Below are positions 34,993-43,232 of a DNA stretch of 64,000 bases, in pieces; within the stretch, counting starts at the first letter, position 1; each line of letters begins with the position of its first letter. The notes under the pieces were generated by a model, which was not told where the DNA came from, made no database searches, and saw only the letters and a list, made by a program, of their open reading frames with translations. The translations under genes and the position numbers were made by a program. Source of the stretch: Streptomyces wuyuanensis (GTDB lineage: Bacteria > Actinomycetota > Actinomycetes > Streptomycetales > Streptomycetaceae); assembly GCF_900103455.1 (NCBI RefSeq), contig NZ_FNHI01000011.1, forward strand, positions 206,589 to 270,588, written 5' to 3'.

Positions 34993-36447
34993 GTGGAGTC
35001 CACGGTCGCTTCTGGCACGTCTACCGGCACGCCTTCCGGCACTTCCCCCGCGCCGTCTTCGGGTACGTCGTCGTCCGCCAGTGCGTCGCCGTCCACCGGT
35101 GCGAGCCCGCTCGGCGATGCGGCCGCCGGTACGCATCCGGCCACGGGTACGCCGTCGTCCTCGCGCACAGCGGCACCCTCCGGCACGTCGTCGTCCGGCC
35201 GGCGCCCCGGCTACGGGCAGCTGCTCCGCACTCCCGGCGCATGGACGTTCCTGCTGCCCGGGTTCGCCGCCCGGCAGCCGTTCGCGATGCTGACGATCGG
35301 CATCGTCCTCCTGGTGCAGCACACCACCGGTTCGTACGGCAGTGCGGGCGCCGTCGCCGCCGTCACCGGCGTCTCCATGGCTCTCTTCGCCCCGCAGAGC
35401 GGCAAGCTCGCCGACCGCTTCGGCCAGCGAGCCGTGCTGGTCCCGGGTGTCCTCGTGCACACCGCGTCCGTCGGCGCGCTGACCGCGCTCGCGCTCGCCG
35501 GCGCTCCCCTGTGGGCGCTCTTCGCCGCCGCGGTGCCGACCGGTGCCTCGGTACCGCAGGTCGGCCCGATGGTGCGGGCCCGCTGGGCGGCGAAGCTCGG
35601 CGGTTCGCGGCTGATGCCGACGGCGGCGGCGTTCGAGTCCGTCACCGACGAGTTCACCTTCGTCGTGGGACCGGTGCTGGCCACCGCCCTGTGCACCGGC
35701 GTCCACCCGGCCGCCGGGCTGATCGCCGAGGCCGGTCTGACCCTGGCCGGCGGTCTGCTGTTCGCCGCCCAGCGCCGCACGCAGCCGCCCTTCGGCCGCC
35801 CGGGCAGCGGTGAGCGGCAGGCGCACGCCTCGGCGCTGTCCATTCCCGGGGTGCGGGTCCTCGCGGTCGCCTTCCTCGGCATCGGTTCGGTCTTCGGCGG
35901 CATGCAGGTCTCGCTCACCGCTTTCACCGAGGAGATCGGGCAGCCCGGTATGAACGGTCTGCTTTACGGACTCTTCGCGGCCGGCAACATGCTCGCGGGC
36001 ATCGCCGTCGGCGCGATCGCCTGGAAGTCCGGGCCGCGGCGGCGCATGGTGGCGGGATACGCGGGCCTGGCCCTCGCCGCGTCCCTGCTCTGGACGGCGC
36101 ACTCCGCGGTGCTGCTCGGCGCACTGGGTCTGCTCGTGGGAGTGTTCATCGCGCCCGCGCTGATCAGCGGTTTCACGCTCGTCGAGACGCTGGTGCCGGC
36201 GTCGGCCCGGACGGAGGCCTTCACCTGGCTGACCGGGTCCGTGGCGCTCGGCCAGGCGGCCGCCGTGACGGTCGCCGGCCGACTCGCCGACGCCCACGGC
36301 GCGACCACCGGATTCCTGGTGCCGCTGGTGGGCACGGTGCTCGCCCTGGCCACCCTGGTGGCGCTGCGGTCGCGCCTCACGCCGCGCCCGCACAGCCGTA
36401 CGGTCGCACGTGGTGTCGGTCACCGAGTGCCCGTGGCGGTGGACTGA
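34993..36447 (+). CDS. MFS transporter with low-complexity N-terminal tail
   Basis: This ~484-aa major facilitator has about 12 helices beginning at WTFLLPGFAARQPFAMLTIG. The loop 2-3 motif (GKLADRFGQR) is present. About 75 residues of Ser/Thr/Gly/Pro-rich sequence precede the first helix, which is unusual for this family. The GTG at 34993 follows AAGG; a start nearer the membrane part cannot be ruled out. The substrate is unknown. It faces the same way as the antiporter but with a 342-bp gap. Confidence 0.87.
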   Translation: MESTVASGTSTGTPSGTSPAPSSGTSSSASASPSTGASPLGDAAAGTHPATGTPSSSRTAAPSGTSSSGRRPGYGQLLRTPGAWTFLLPGFAARQPFAMLTIGIVLLVQHTTGSYGSAGAVAAVTGVSMALFAPQSGKLADRFGQRAVLVPGVLVHTASVGALTALALAGAPLWALFAAAVPTGASVPQVGPMVRARWAAKLGGSRLMPTAAAFESVTDEFTFVVGPVLATALCTGVHPAAGLIAEAGLTLAGGLLFAAQRRTQPPFGRPGSGERQAHASALSIPGVRVLAVAFLGIGSVFGGMQVSLTAFTEEIGQPGMNGLLYGLFAAGNMLAGIAVGAIAWKSGPRRRMVAGYAGLALAASLLWTAHSAVLLGALGLLVGVFIAPALISGFTLVETLVPASARTEAFTWLTGSVALGQAAAVTVAGRLADAHGATTGFLVPLVGTVLALATLVALRSRLTPRPHSRTVARGVGHRVPVAVD

Positions 36448-36515
36448 GACGCAGGAATGCGTCACTATGGATCGTCGTTAGCACTCATCGAGTGAGAGTG
36501 CCAGGAGGAAGACAA

Positions 36516-36848
36516 GTGCCGACCTACCAGTACCAGTGCACCGCGTGCGGCGAGGGCCTCGAGGCGGTGCAGAAGTTCACCGACGACGCCCTGACCGAGT
36601 GCCCCAGCTGCCAGGGACGCCTCAAGAAGGTGTTCTCGGCCGTCGGCATTGTCTTCAAGGGCTCCGGTTTCTACCGCAACGACAGCCGCGGCTCCTCGTC
36701 GAGCAGCTCGCCGTCGTCCTCGTCGGCGAAGTCCTCGTCTTCCTCTTCGGCTTCCTCGTCGTCCTCTTCGTCGGACGCCAAGGCGTCCGCGGGCTCCTCG
36801 AGCGCGTCCGGTTCGTCGGCCTCGTCCGGCAGCACGACGGCCGCCTGA
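36516..36848 (+). CDS. FmdB family zinc-ribbon protein with poly-Ser tail
   Basis: This 110-aa protein has a short zinc ribbon (PTYQYQCTACGE ... LTECPSCQG, two Cys-x2-Cys pairs) followed by a short KVFSAVGIVFKGSGFY linker typical of FmdB proteins. The last ~60 residues are mostly serine with Ala, Gly and Lys, encoded by TCC/TCG-rich DNA. The GTG at 36516 has AGGAGG seven bases upstream. A regulatory role is presumed for the family, not shown. Confidence 0.92.
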   Translation: MPTYQYQCTACGEGLEAVQKFTDDALTECPSCQGRLKKVFSAVGIVFKGSGFYRNDSRGSSSSSSPSSSSAKSSSSSSASSSSSSSDAKASAGSSSASGSSASSGSTTAA

Positions 36849-36863
36849 TTCCGAAGCTTTTGC

Positions 36864-36898
36864 AAGGTCCCCACCGCCTCAGGGCGGCGGGGACCTTT
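36864..36898 (+). terminator. Factor-independent terminator after fmdB-like gene
   Basis: A 15-position stem (AAGGTCCCC-A-CCGCC / GGCGG-C-GGGGACCTT) with a TCAG loop and one internal mismatch lies 16 bases after the stop, followed by TTT. Confidence 0.85.
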
Positions 36899-37005
36899 CG
36901 CATGGCCGCCTGACGAACGGTGACCGGCCGGGCATCCGATGCGCGGGGGCGGGCGGCCGGTGGGCGGATACCGGCCCGTGTTCGGGCGCGGCTACTGTGA
37001 CGGCC

Positions 37006-37857
37006 ATGGCCAACGCAGAGAGCGCACAGCGCGCGGAGATCGGCGTCATCGGCGGCTCGGGTTTCTACTCGTTCCTGGAGAACGTGACCGAGGCCGAGAT
37101 CGCGACGCCGTACGGCAGCCCGAGTGATTCCCTGTTCTTCGGCGAGATCGCGGGCCGGAAGGTCGCCTTCCTCCCCCGACACGGCCGCAGCCACCGCCTC
37201 CCGCCGCACCGCATCAACTACCGCGCCAACCTGTGGGCCCTGAGGTCCGCGGGCGTGCGCCAGGTCCTCGGGCCGTGCGCCGTCGGCGGCCTGCGGCCGG
37301 AGTACGGTCCCGGGACCCTGCTCGTCCCCGACCAGCTGGTGGACCGGACCAAGTCCCGGACCGACACCTACTTCGACGGCGAACCGCTGACGAACGGCCA
37401 GGTGCCGAACGTCGTCCATGTGTCGCTCGCCGACCCGTACTGCCCGGCGGGGCGGAGGGCCGCGCTGGCCGCGGCGCGCGGCCGCGAGTGGGAGCCGGTC
37501 GACGGCGGAACGCTCGTCGTGGTCGAGGGCCCTCGCTTCGGCACCCGCGCCGAGTCCCGCTGGCATGCGGCGATGGGCTGGTCGGTGGTCGGAATGACCG
37601 GGCATCCCGAGGCCGCGCTCGCCCGTGAACTGGAGCTCTGCTACACGTCCATGAACCTGGTGACGGACCTCGACGCCGGAGCCGAGACCGGAGAGGGCGT
37701 CTCGCACGAGGAAGTGCTGAAGGTCTTCGCGGCGAACGTCGGCCGGCTGAGGGACGTGCTGTTCGACGCGGTGGCCGGGCTGCCGGCGAACGAGGAACGC
37801 GACTGCCTCTGCAAGAACGCGCTGAACGGCTTGAAGACGGGTATAACGCTGCCGTAG
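37006..37857 (+). CDS. S-methyl-5'-thioadenosine phosphorylase family
   Basis: This 283-aa nucleoside phosphorylase of the MTAP/PNP fold has the phosphate site GVIGGSGFYSF, the PRHGRSHRLPPHRINYRANLWAL block, the purine site VVEGPRFGTRAESRWHA and GMTGHPEAALARELELCY. It cleaves 5'-methylthioadenosine to recycle adenine and methionine; the MTGHPE variant also occurs in mycobacterial enzymes. No ribosome site precedes the ATG, but TACTGT lies 9 bases upstream, so a leaderless transcript is likely. Confidence 0.92.
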   Translation: MANAESAQRAEIGVIGGSGFYSFLENVTEAEIATPYGSPSDSLFFGEIAGRKVAFLPRHGRSHRLPPHRINYRANLWALRSAGVRQVLGPCAVGGLRPEYGPGTLLVPDQLVDRTKSRTDTYFDGEPLTNGQVPNVVHVSLADPYCPAGRRAALAAARGREWEPVDGGTLVVVEGPRFGTRAESRWHAAMGWSVVGMTGHPEAALARELELCYTSMNLVTDLDAGAETGEGVSHEEVLKVFAANVGRLRDVLFDAVAGLPANEERDCLCKNALNGLKTGITLP

Positions 37858-37883
37858 CGAGGGCGGCTTCGAACACGCGTCGT

Positions 37884-37946
37884 GCCCGGGGCGCGCGGCA
37901 CGCGCGGTGCACGGCAGGCCCGGGGCGCGCGGCACGCGCGGTGCAC
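37884..37946. repeat. 29-bp direct repeat, two copies
   Basis: Two identical 29-bp copies beginning GCCCGGGGCGCGCGGC lie at 37884-37912 and 37918-37946, separated by 5 bp. They are non-coding, between the MTAP stop and the CpaB-like gene. Confidence 0.85.
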
Positions 37947-38142
37947 CTTGCGTGTCTGGTGCAGGAGGCGTGTGTGCGGGGGGCGTTCCGGTTGCTGTCA
38001 CCTGTGGGGGTGAGGAGGTTTTCCACACTCCTCAAGCCGTCCACAGGCCGGAGCGGGCCGCCGCGTGAACGGGGATCGTGAGGGGCGTCGGGCGTACGTC
38101 GCCCGCCTCACTGCTCCTCGTACACGACAGGCGGTCACCACC

Positions 38143-38967
38143 ATGACTCTTCTCTCCTCACCCTCGTCCCATGCACACGTCCCTCCCGGGTCCTCGGACT
38201 CCTGGGGACGGCCTCCTCGGTCCGCAGGTGTCGGCGGCCCCTCCGGGCCTTGGGGGTCGGGTCTGCCCCCGGCGCCCGCCCCGGAGCCCTGCGGGGTCCC
38301 GGCCTTCGCCCCCTTGCGGGTGCCGGACGGGCGGCCATGGCAACGGACGAGGCTGAGAAGGGTGCTCCGCAGGCGACGACGGGCGCTGGCCGCAGGTCTT
38401 GCCGTCACCGCCGCCGCGCTGGCTGCCTGGTTGCCGCGTGTGCAACCCGGACCGGACGCGCCGAGCGAGACGGCCGCCCTGCCGCGGCACGCACCGCCTT
38501 CTCAGGACCCGCCGTCACGGCCGTCGGCGTCTGCGGACCCATCGCAGCAGACGGCTTCGCCGGAAGCCGCTGCGGCTGGAGGTGCCTCACCCGGCGGCGT
38601 CCTGGCGGGCAGCGATTCGCCGGGCGGTCCTTCGGCACGGGACGTGGACCTCGTCTCCGCCCCGGTGCGCATCGCCGACGCGGAGACGGTCCGGCTGCTG
38701 GAGCCGGGCGACCGCGTGGATGTGATCGCGGCCCCCCAGGAGCCGGCGGGCACGGCTTTCGGCCGGGGTACGGGCACCGGCGGCGAATCGCGCACGGGCC
38801 CCGACGCACGGATCATCGTGACGGGCGCCCGGGTGGCGGAGGTGCCACGGGCGGCGGAGGGGACCGGGGACGGGGGTGCGCTGATCGTCCTGGCCGTGCC
38901 GCGCCCCGTCGCCACGGAGCTGGCGGGCGCGGGTGCCACCTCGCATCTGGCCGTGACGCTGTGCTGA
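38143..38967 (+). CDS. CpaB/RcpC-like SAF domain protein
   Basis: The ~274-aa protein has a Pro/Gly/Ser-rich cytoplasmic N-terminus, one helix (RALAAGLAVTAAALAAWL) and an extracytoplasmic domain with the SAF/RcpC pattern (VDLVSAPVRIADAETVRLLEPGDRVDVIAAP ... ALIVLAVPRPVATELAGAG). CpaB-type proteins assist Flp/Tad pilus secretion, yet no other tad gene is visible here, so it is probably an orphan. The ATG at 38143 is preferred; a GTG at 38065 is an alternative. Confidence 0.8.
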   Translation: MTLLSSPSSHAHVPPGSSDSWGRPPRSAGVGGPSGPWGSGLPPAPAPEPCGVPAFAPLRVPDGRPWQRTRLRRVLRRRRRALAAGLAVTAAALAAWLPRVQPGPDAPSETAALPRHAPPSQDPPSRPSASADPSQQTASPEAAAAGGASPGGVLAGSDSPGGPSARDVDLVSAPVRIADAETVRLLEPGDRVDVIAAPQEPAGTAFGRGTGTGGESRTGPDARIIVTGARVAEVPRAAEGTGDGGALIVLAVPRPVATELAGAGATSHLAVTLC

Positions 38968-39013
38968 GGCCCGCCCGTGCCGCCGGGGGACGGCTGCCGG
39001 TGCGGCCCGGCCG

Positions 39014-39223
39014 TCAGAGGTGGTGCGGGGGCTTCTCGTCGAGGAAGCGCGCGAGGTCGGCGGCGCTGCCACCGCTCGCCGCAGGCCGTTCGCCCCACCC
39101 GTGGTCCGTGTCGTCCGCAGACTGCTGGTCCAGCGGATCGTCGAAGATCAGCCCCGGCCGGGGAAGGGGCTGCTGCCGGGGCTCCTCCGCGTCACGCGGG
39201 CCGGTGCTGGGGGCGGTGCTCAT
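39014..39223 (-). CDS. Small conserved-looking hypothetical protein
   Basis: This 69-aa acidic protein is without membrane or secretion features (MSTAPSTGPRDAEEPR ... FDDPLDQQSADDTDHGWGE ... LARFLDEKPPHH). The ordered end (ADLARFLDEKPPHHL) looks like a short binding helix. The ATG at 39223 is the natural start; the open frame to 39550 is a high-GC extension. It converges with the CpaB-like gene and is divergent from ltrA, a compact placement that supports a real gene. Function unknown. Confidence 0.7.
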   Translation of the reverse strand: MSTAPSTGPRDAEEPRQQPLPRPGLIFDDPLDQQSADDTDHGWGERPAASGGSAADLARFLDEKPPHHL

Positions 39224-39447
39224 GGAACCAGCGTACGACGGGACCGGCAGCCCTCCCGCCGCCCCCGGACGGGCCGGGCCGGCGAGGAGTTCGTGCCGCC
39301 CGGCGGTGAAGTCGGCTCGGCGGGCGCAGGGGCCCGGCCCTCTGACGGAGGGACGATGCGCTGCGGGGCGGAGGAGAGGCCGCCCGGCGGTCCGCCCCGC
39401 GATGTCGCGCGGGATGCGGATCCGGCGCCTTCTGCTGTGCTGGATCC

Positions 39448-40680
39448 ATGACCTCCTCGAGCTCATCCGCACCCCACGGGCACCTCGGCTTCGGAGCGCT
39501 GCGTCACATGCACGCCCGGCGCCGGGACGAGGCGCATCGCACGGCGACACCGCTGGAGCTCTTCTTCGACCTCTGCTTCGTCGTCGCGGTGGGGCAGGCC
39601 GGGATGCAGCTGGTGCACGCGATCGCGGAGAACCACGTCGCCGAGGGCGTCGTCGGCTATCTGTACGTCTTCTTCGGCATCTGGTGGGCCTGGATGAACT
39701 TCACCTGGTTCGCCTCCGCCTACGACAGCGACGACGTGCCCTACCGGATCGCGACCCTGATCCAGATCTGCGGGGTGCTGATCTACGCGGCGGGGGTGCC
39801 AAGGGCGTTCGCCGAGAACGACTGGACGATCACCGTCATCGGCTACATCCTGATGCGGATCGCGCTGACCGCGCAGTGGCTGCGGGCCGCCGCGTCCGAG
39901 GACCGGGGGCCCGCGCGCCGCACGGCTCTCGTCTACGCCGCGGGCCTGGCCCTGTGCCAGCTCGGCTGGCTCTCCCTGCTCTTCGCCCCCGCGGACTCGA
40001 GACGCTGGCTCTTCCTGATCCTCGTGGCGGCCGAACTGCTGGTGCCGGTCGTGGCCGAGGGGCGCCACCAGACCCCGTGGCATCCGCACCACATCGCCGA
40101 GCGCTTCGGCCTGTTCACGATCATCGTGCTCGGCGAGACGATGTTCGCGACCACCGTGGCGGTCCAGTCGGTCCTCGGCGATGTCAAGGAGTTCTCCGAA
40201 CTGGCGCCCATCGCGGGGGGCGGCATCCTGATCATCTTCTCCGCCTGGTGGATCTACTTCGCGGTGCCCGCCCACGAACGCCTGAAGAGCAACCGGGAGT
40301 CCTTGCCGTGGGGTTACGGCCATTTTCTGATCTTCGCCTCCGCCGCCGCGATCGGTGCGGGCCTGGAGGTCGCGGTCGAGCAGTCCGTAGGCAAGGCGCA
40401 CATCCCGACGCTGACCGCCTCGGCCGCTGTGACCGTACCGACCGCGGTGTACCTGCTCACGGTGTGGTTCCTGCACGCCCGGCACTTCAAGGAGACGATG
40501 GCACAGCAACTGGTCCTCCCGATCGCCGTGCCCGCGGTTCTCCTCTGCACCTTCGCCGGCCACTGGGCCGTCCTTGCCACGGGGCTGGTTGCGGCGGCCA
40601 CGGTCGCGCTGGGAGTGGTCCTGGCGGGCCGCCCGCCCGAGACGGCCCGGGCCTCCGGGACTTCACCGTCGGGCGGGTGA
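39448..40680 (+). CDS. ltrA: Low temperature requirement protein A (LtrA) family
   Basis: This 410-aa membrane protein has about ten helices. The family opening TPLELFFDLCFVVAVGQAG and the HIAERFGLFTIIVLGET motif are clear. LtrA is named from Listeria growth in the cold; its activity is not defined. A ~35-residue polar N-terminus (including HGHLGFGALRHMHARRRDEAH) precedes the first helix. No operon partner is visible. Confidence 0.93.
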   Translation: MTSSSSSAPHGHLGFGALRHMHARRRDEAHRTATPLELFFDLCFVVAVGQAGMQLVHAIAENHVAEGVVGYLYVFFGIWWAWMNFTWFASAYDSDDVPYRIATLIQICGVLIYAAGVPRAFAENDWTITVIGYILMRIALTAQWLRAAASEDRGPARRTALVYAAGLALCQLGWLSLLFAPADSRRWLFLILVAAELLVPVVAEGRHQTPWHPHHIAERFGLFTIIVLGETMFATTVAVQSVLGDVKEFSELAPIAGGGILIIFSAWWIYFAVPAHERLKSNRESLPWGYGHFLIFASAAAIGAGLEVAVEQSVGKAHIPTLTASAAVTVPTAVYLLTVWFLHARHFKETMAQQLVLPIAVPAVLLCTFAGHWAVLATGLVAAATVALGVVLAGRPPETARASGTSPSGG

Positions 40681-40756
40681 ACGAAGTCACCTGACCGCGG
40701 CGGCGATGTCAGGGCGGTGACGCCACGGCGGAGACGCCGCGGCGGTAAGGCGGTGG

Positions 40757-40850
40757 CGGTGAGGCGGTGGTGACGAGGCGGTGAGGCGGTGGTGACGAGG
40801 CGGTGAGGCGGTGGTGACGAGGCAGTGGCGGTAAGGCGGTGGTGACGAGG
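40757..40850. repeat. 22-bp tandem repeat, three exact copies plus a degenerate one
   Basis: The unit CGGTGAGGCGGTGGTGACGAGG occurs exactly three times at 40757-40778, 40779-40800 and 40801-40822, followed by a 28-bp degenerate copy. Similar GGCGGT-rich sequence starts at 40700. It fills the gap between ltrA and the peptidase gene, ~40 bp before the latter, so it could affect its promoter. Confidence 0.9.
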
Positions 40851-40889
40851 CCGTGCTCACCGGCGGCGGCCGCGTGATACGCAGAAGTC

Positions 40890-41966
40890 ATGGCACTCAA
40901 CGACGCATTGACCGATGTGAGCGGCATCCGGGTCGGCCACGCCCGGCTCGACGGCGAGGGCGCGCTCAGCGGGACCACGGTCGTCCTCGCACCCGAGGGC
41001 GGAGCGGTGGCTGCGGTGGACGTCCGAGGCGGTGGCCCGGGCACCCGGGAGACCGACGCCCTCGACCCGCGCAATCTGGTCCAGCGCATCGAGGCGGTCG
41101 TCCTCACCGGCGGCAGCGCCTACGGCCTGGACTCGGCCTCGGGCGTGATGGCGTGGCTGGAGGAGCAGGGCCGCGGGGTGCCGGCGGGCAGGGAGCCCGG
41201 GCAGGTCGTGCCCGTCGTTCCCGCGGCGTGCGTCTTCGACCTCGGCCGCGGCGGTGACTGGCGGGCGAGGCCGGACGCGTCGACGGGGCGCGCGGCCGTG
41301 GAGGCGGCAGCGGCCACGGAGGCCGGTGCGCCGGTGGAGGAGGGCTCGGTCGGCGCGGGAACCGGCGCGGTGGTGGGCCGGATCAAGGGGGGCGTCGGCA
41401 CCGCGAGCACGGTGCTGGGGGACGGCACGACGGTCGCCGCACTGGTGGTGGCCAACGCGGCGGGCTCCGCGCTCGACCCGGACACCGGTGTGCTCTACGG
41501 GCGGCACTTCTTCGGCGCGACGCCGGTGACTCCCGCGCCCGAGATCCACGCGGCGGCCCTGCACCGGCTGGCCGAGGCGTCCGAGCACAACGGGGCTCCT
41601 CCCCTGAACACGACCCTCGCCGTCGTCGCCACCGACGCCGAACTCACCCGTTCCCAGGCGCACAAGCTCGCCGGCACGGCGCACGACGGCATCGCGCGCG
41701 CCGTGCGGCCCGTCCACCTCCTCAACGACGGGGACACGGTCTTCGCGCTCGCCACCGGTAGGCGCCCGCTCGACGGCCACCCGCTGGCCCTCAACGCCGT
41801 ACTCGCGGCCGGCGCGGACGTCGTCACCCGCGCGATCGTCCGGGCTGTGCTGGCCGCCGGGAGCGTGCACGGCCCGGGCGGGGACTTTCCTTCGTATACG
41901 GAGCTCTACGGGGAGGGGCACGGGAACCCGACGAGCGCACGGTCGGCCGGCGGAGGCGCGGACTGA
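40890..41966 (+). CDS. P1 family peptidase (DmpA-type Ntn hydrolase)
   Basis: This 358-aa self-processing aminopeptidase-like protein shows N-terminal DVSGIRVGHARLD, GTTVVLAPEGG, the GGSAYGLDSASGVMAWLEEQGRG block, and the nucleophile Thr after Asn in LNTTLAVVATDAEL near residue 250, where the chain is expected to split. It probably releases N-terminal residues or acts on amides. The stretch just upstream is the 22-bp repeat. Confidence 0.92.
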   Translation: MALNDALTDVSGIRVGHARLDGEGALSGTTVVLAPEGGAVAAVDVRGGGPGTRETDALDPRNLVQRIEAVVLTGGSAYGLDSASGVMAWLEEQGRGVPAGREPGQVVPVVPAACVFDLGRGGDWRARPDASTGRAAVEAAAATEAGAPVEEGSVGAGTGAVVGRIKGGVGTASTVLGDGTTVAALVVANAAGSALDPDTGVLYGRHFFGATPVTPAPEIHAAALHRLAEASEHNGAPPLNTTLAVVATDAELTRSQAHKLAGTAHDGIARAVRPVHLLNDGDTVFALATGRRPLDGHPLALNAVLAAGADVVTRAIVRAVLAAGSVHGPGGDFPSYTELYGEGHGNPTSARSAGGGAD

Positions 41967-42128
41967 CGTGCGGCGCAAGGGAGTTGAGGGGGCGTGTGGA
42001 TGTGACGGAACTTTGGCGGGTGCGCCGTTCGTTTTACCGAACCCAGGACGCGATGTCAGACCCAGGGACTACGTTAAGCAGTCATCAAGTGACGTGTGGC
42101 GACGGCCTGGAGATCCGGGAGATCCACC

Positions 42129-42977
42129 TTGAACGATCCGTATGAGACAACCGAGACGCACCTCGAGCGACTCCTGGGTCGGGCCCTCAATTCCTTCGAC
42201 CTTCCCGACAGTGTGGTGGAGCGCCTCGACTCGGCGCTGGCCCATGACAGTTCGCTGCACTCCTCGCACCACAGCGCGGCCCTGCACCGCTCGACCTACC
42301 GGCACGCGTATCTGCTGGCCGACGGATCCTCGCTCACCCTGTGGGAGCTGGTGCACAACTCCGGCCGTGACGGCGCCCGGCGGCACGAACTGTACGCGGA
42401 CGAGGGCGAGGCCCGGCTCGCCGCCTCCCGGCTGCGTCCGGCGCGCGGAGAGCGTTCGGACGGCGCGGACGGCAGCGGCGGTGGCGGTGCGGACGGCCGC
42501 CAGGCCGACGGGTTCGCGGCGATATTCGGCGCGGGGCCCGAGGGCCCCGGCTACGACAACCCGGACGCGGAGCCCGGCGACAGCCTCGACGCCGACCTGG
42601 AACTGCTGGGCCGGCTGCTGGCCACCCCACCGGCGCCCCCCGCGCGTACGTACGTTCCCGACGACTCCGCTGACCACGCCCGGCGGTTGCTGCGCCGGGC
42701 GGAGAACCCGGACCGGCCGGGCGAGGAGACGGCGGGGCTGCTGCGGGCCGCGTTCGCGCACCACATCGGCCAGGCCTTCGGCAGGCAGTGCCCGGCCGAT
42801 GTGCGGGACGCCGCCTTCACTCTCTACGAGCACGCTTTCCTGCTGCTCGACGGCACCGAGCTGAGCCTGTGGGAGGTGGAGCACACGGCCACACCCGACG
42901 GACGCCACATGTGCGAGGTGTACGAGGACGAGCGCACCGCCCGCGAGGCCATGGAACTCCGCGCCCGCGTGCGCTGA
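42129..42977 (+). CDS. DUF6227-type protein with internally duplicated domain
   Basis: This 282-aa soluble protein matches a Streptomyces-specific hypothetical family (N-terminus NDPYETTETHLERLLGRALNSFDLP). It contains two similar ~50-residue units: YRHAYLLADGSSLTLWELVH ... (residues ~58-105) and YEHAFLLLDGTELSLWEVEH ... (residues ~230-277), separated by a Gly/Asp-rich linker. TTG at 42129 is the start, seven bases after GGGAG. No enzyme motif is seen; function unknown. Confidence 0.82.
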   Translation: MNDPYETTETHLERLLGRALNSFDLPDSVVERLDSALAHDSSLHSSHHSAALHRSTYRHAYLLADGSSLTLWELVHNSGRDGARRHELYADEGEARLAASRLRPARGERSDGADGSGGGGADGRQADGFAAIFGAGPEGPGYDNPDAEPGDSLDADLELLGRLLATPPAPPARTYVPDDSADHARRLLRRAENPDRPGEETAGLLRAAFAHHIGQAFGRQCPADVRDAAFTLYEHAFLLLDGTELSLWEVEHTATPDGRHMCEVYEDERTAREAMELRARVR

Positions 42978-43132
42978 TCGGACCGAGCCGCGCCCCGCGC
43001 GGTGCCGCGCAATCAGAGTGAGCCACTCAGGCTGCGCAAACCGCGGAGGCTGGGCAAGCCGTGAAGGCCGGGCAAGGCGGGGACGAGGGTCCATCCGGCC
43101 CGCGCCCGTCGGCTCCCACCCGGCTGCACGCT

Positions 43133-43163
43133 CCGGTCCTGCGGCAGCGGGCCGCAGGACCGG
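43133..43163. terminator. Hairpin between DUF6227-type gene and fruA
   Basis: A perfect 13-bp stem (CCGGTCCTGCGGC / GCCGCAGGACCGG) with loop AGCGG lies in the 255-bp gap between convergent genes. Confidence 0.75.
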
Positions 43164-43232
43164 GTTCGAGGGTCGGGTCTCAGGGTCGTCGCCAGGGGGT
43201 CGGGGTCCATGGGGACCACGGCCCCCGGGGGC

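Noticed and set aside
40700..40856. CRISPR array
   Set aside because: The 22-bp units are directly tandem with no unique spacers and no cas genes nearby; the same holds for 12464-12547 and 55159-55440.
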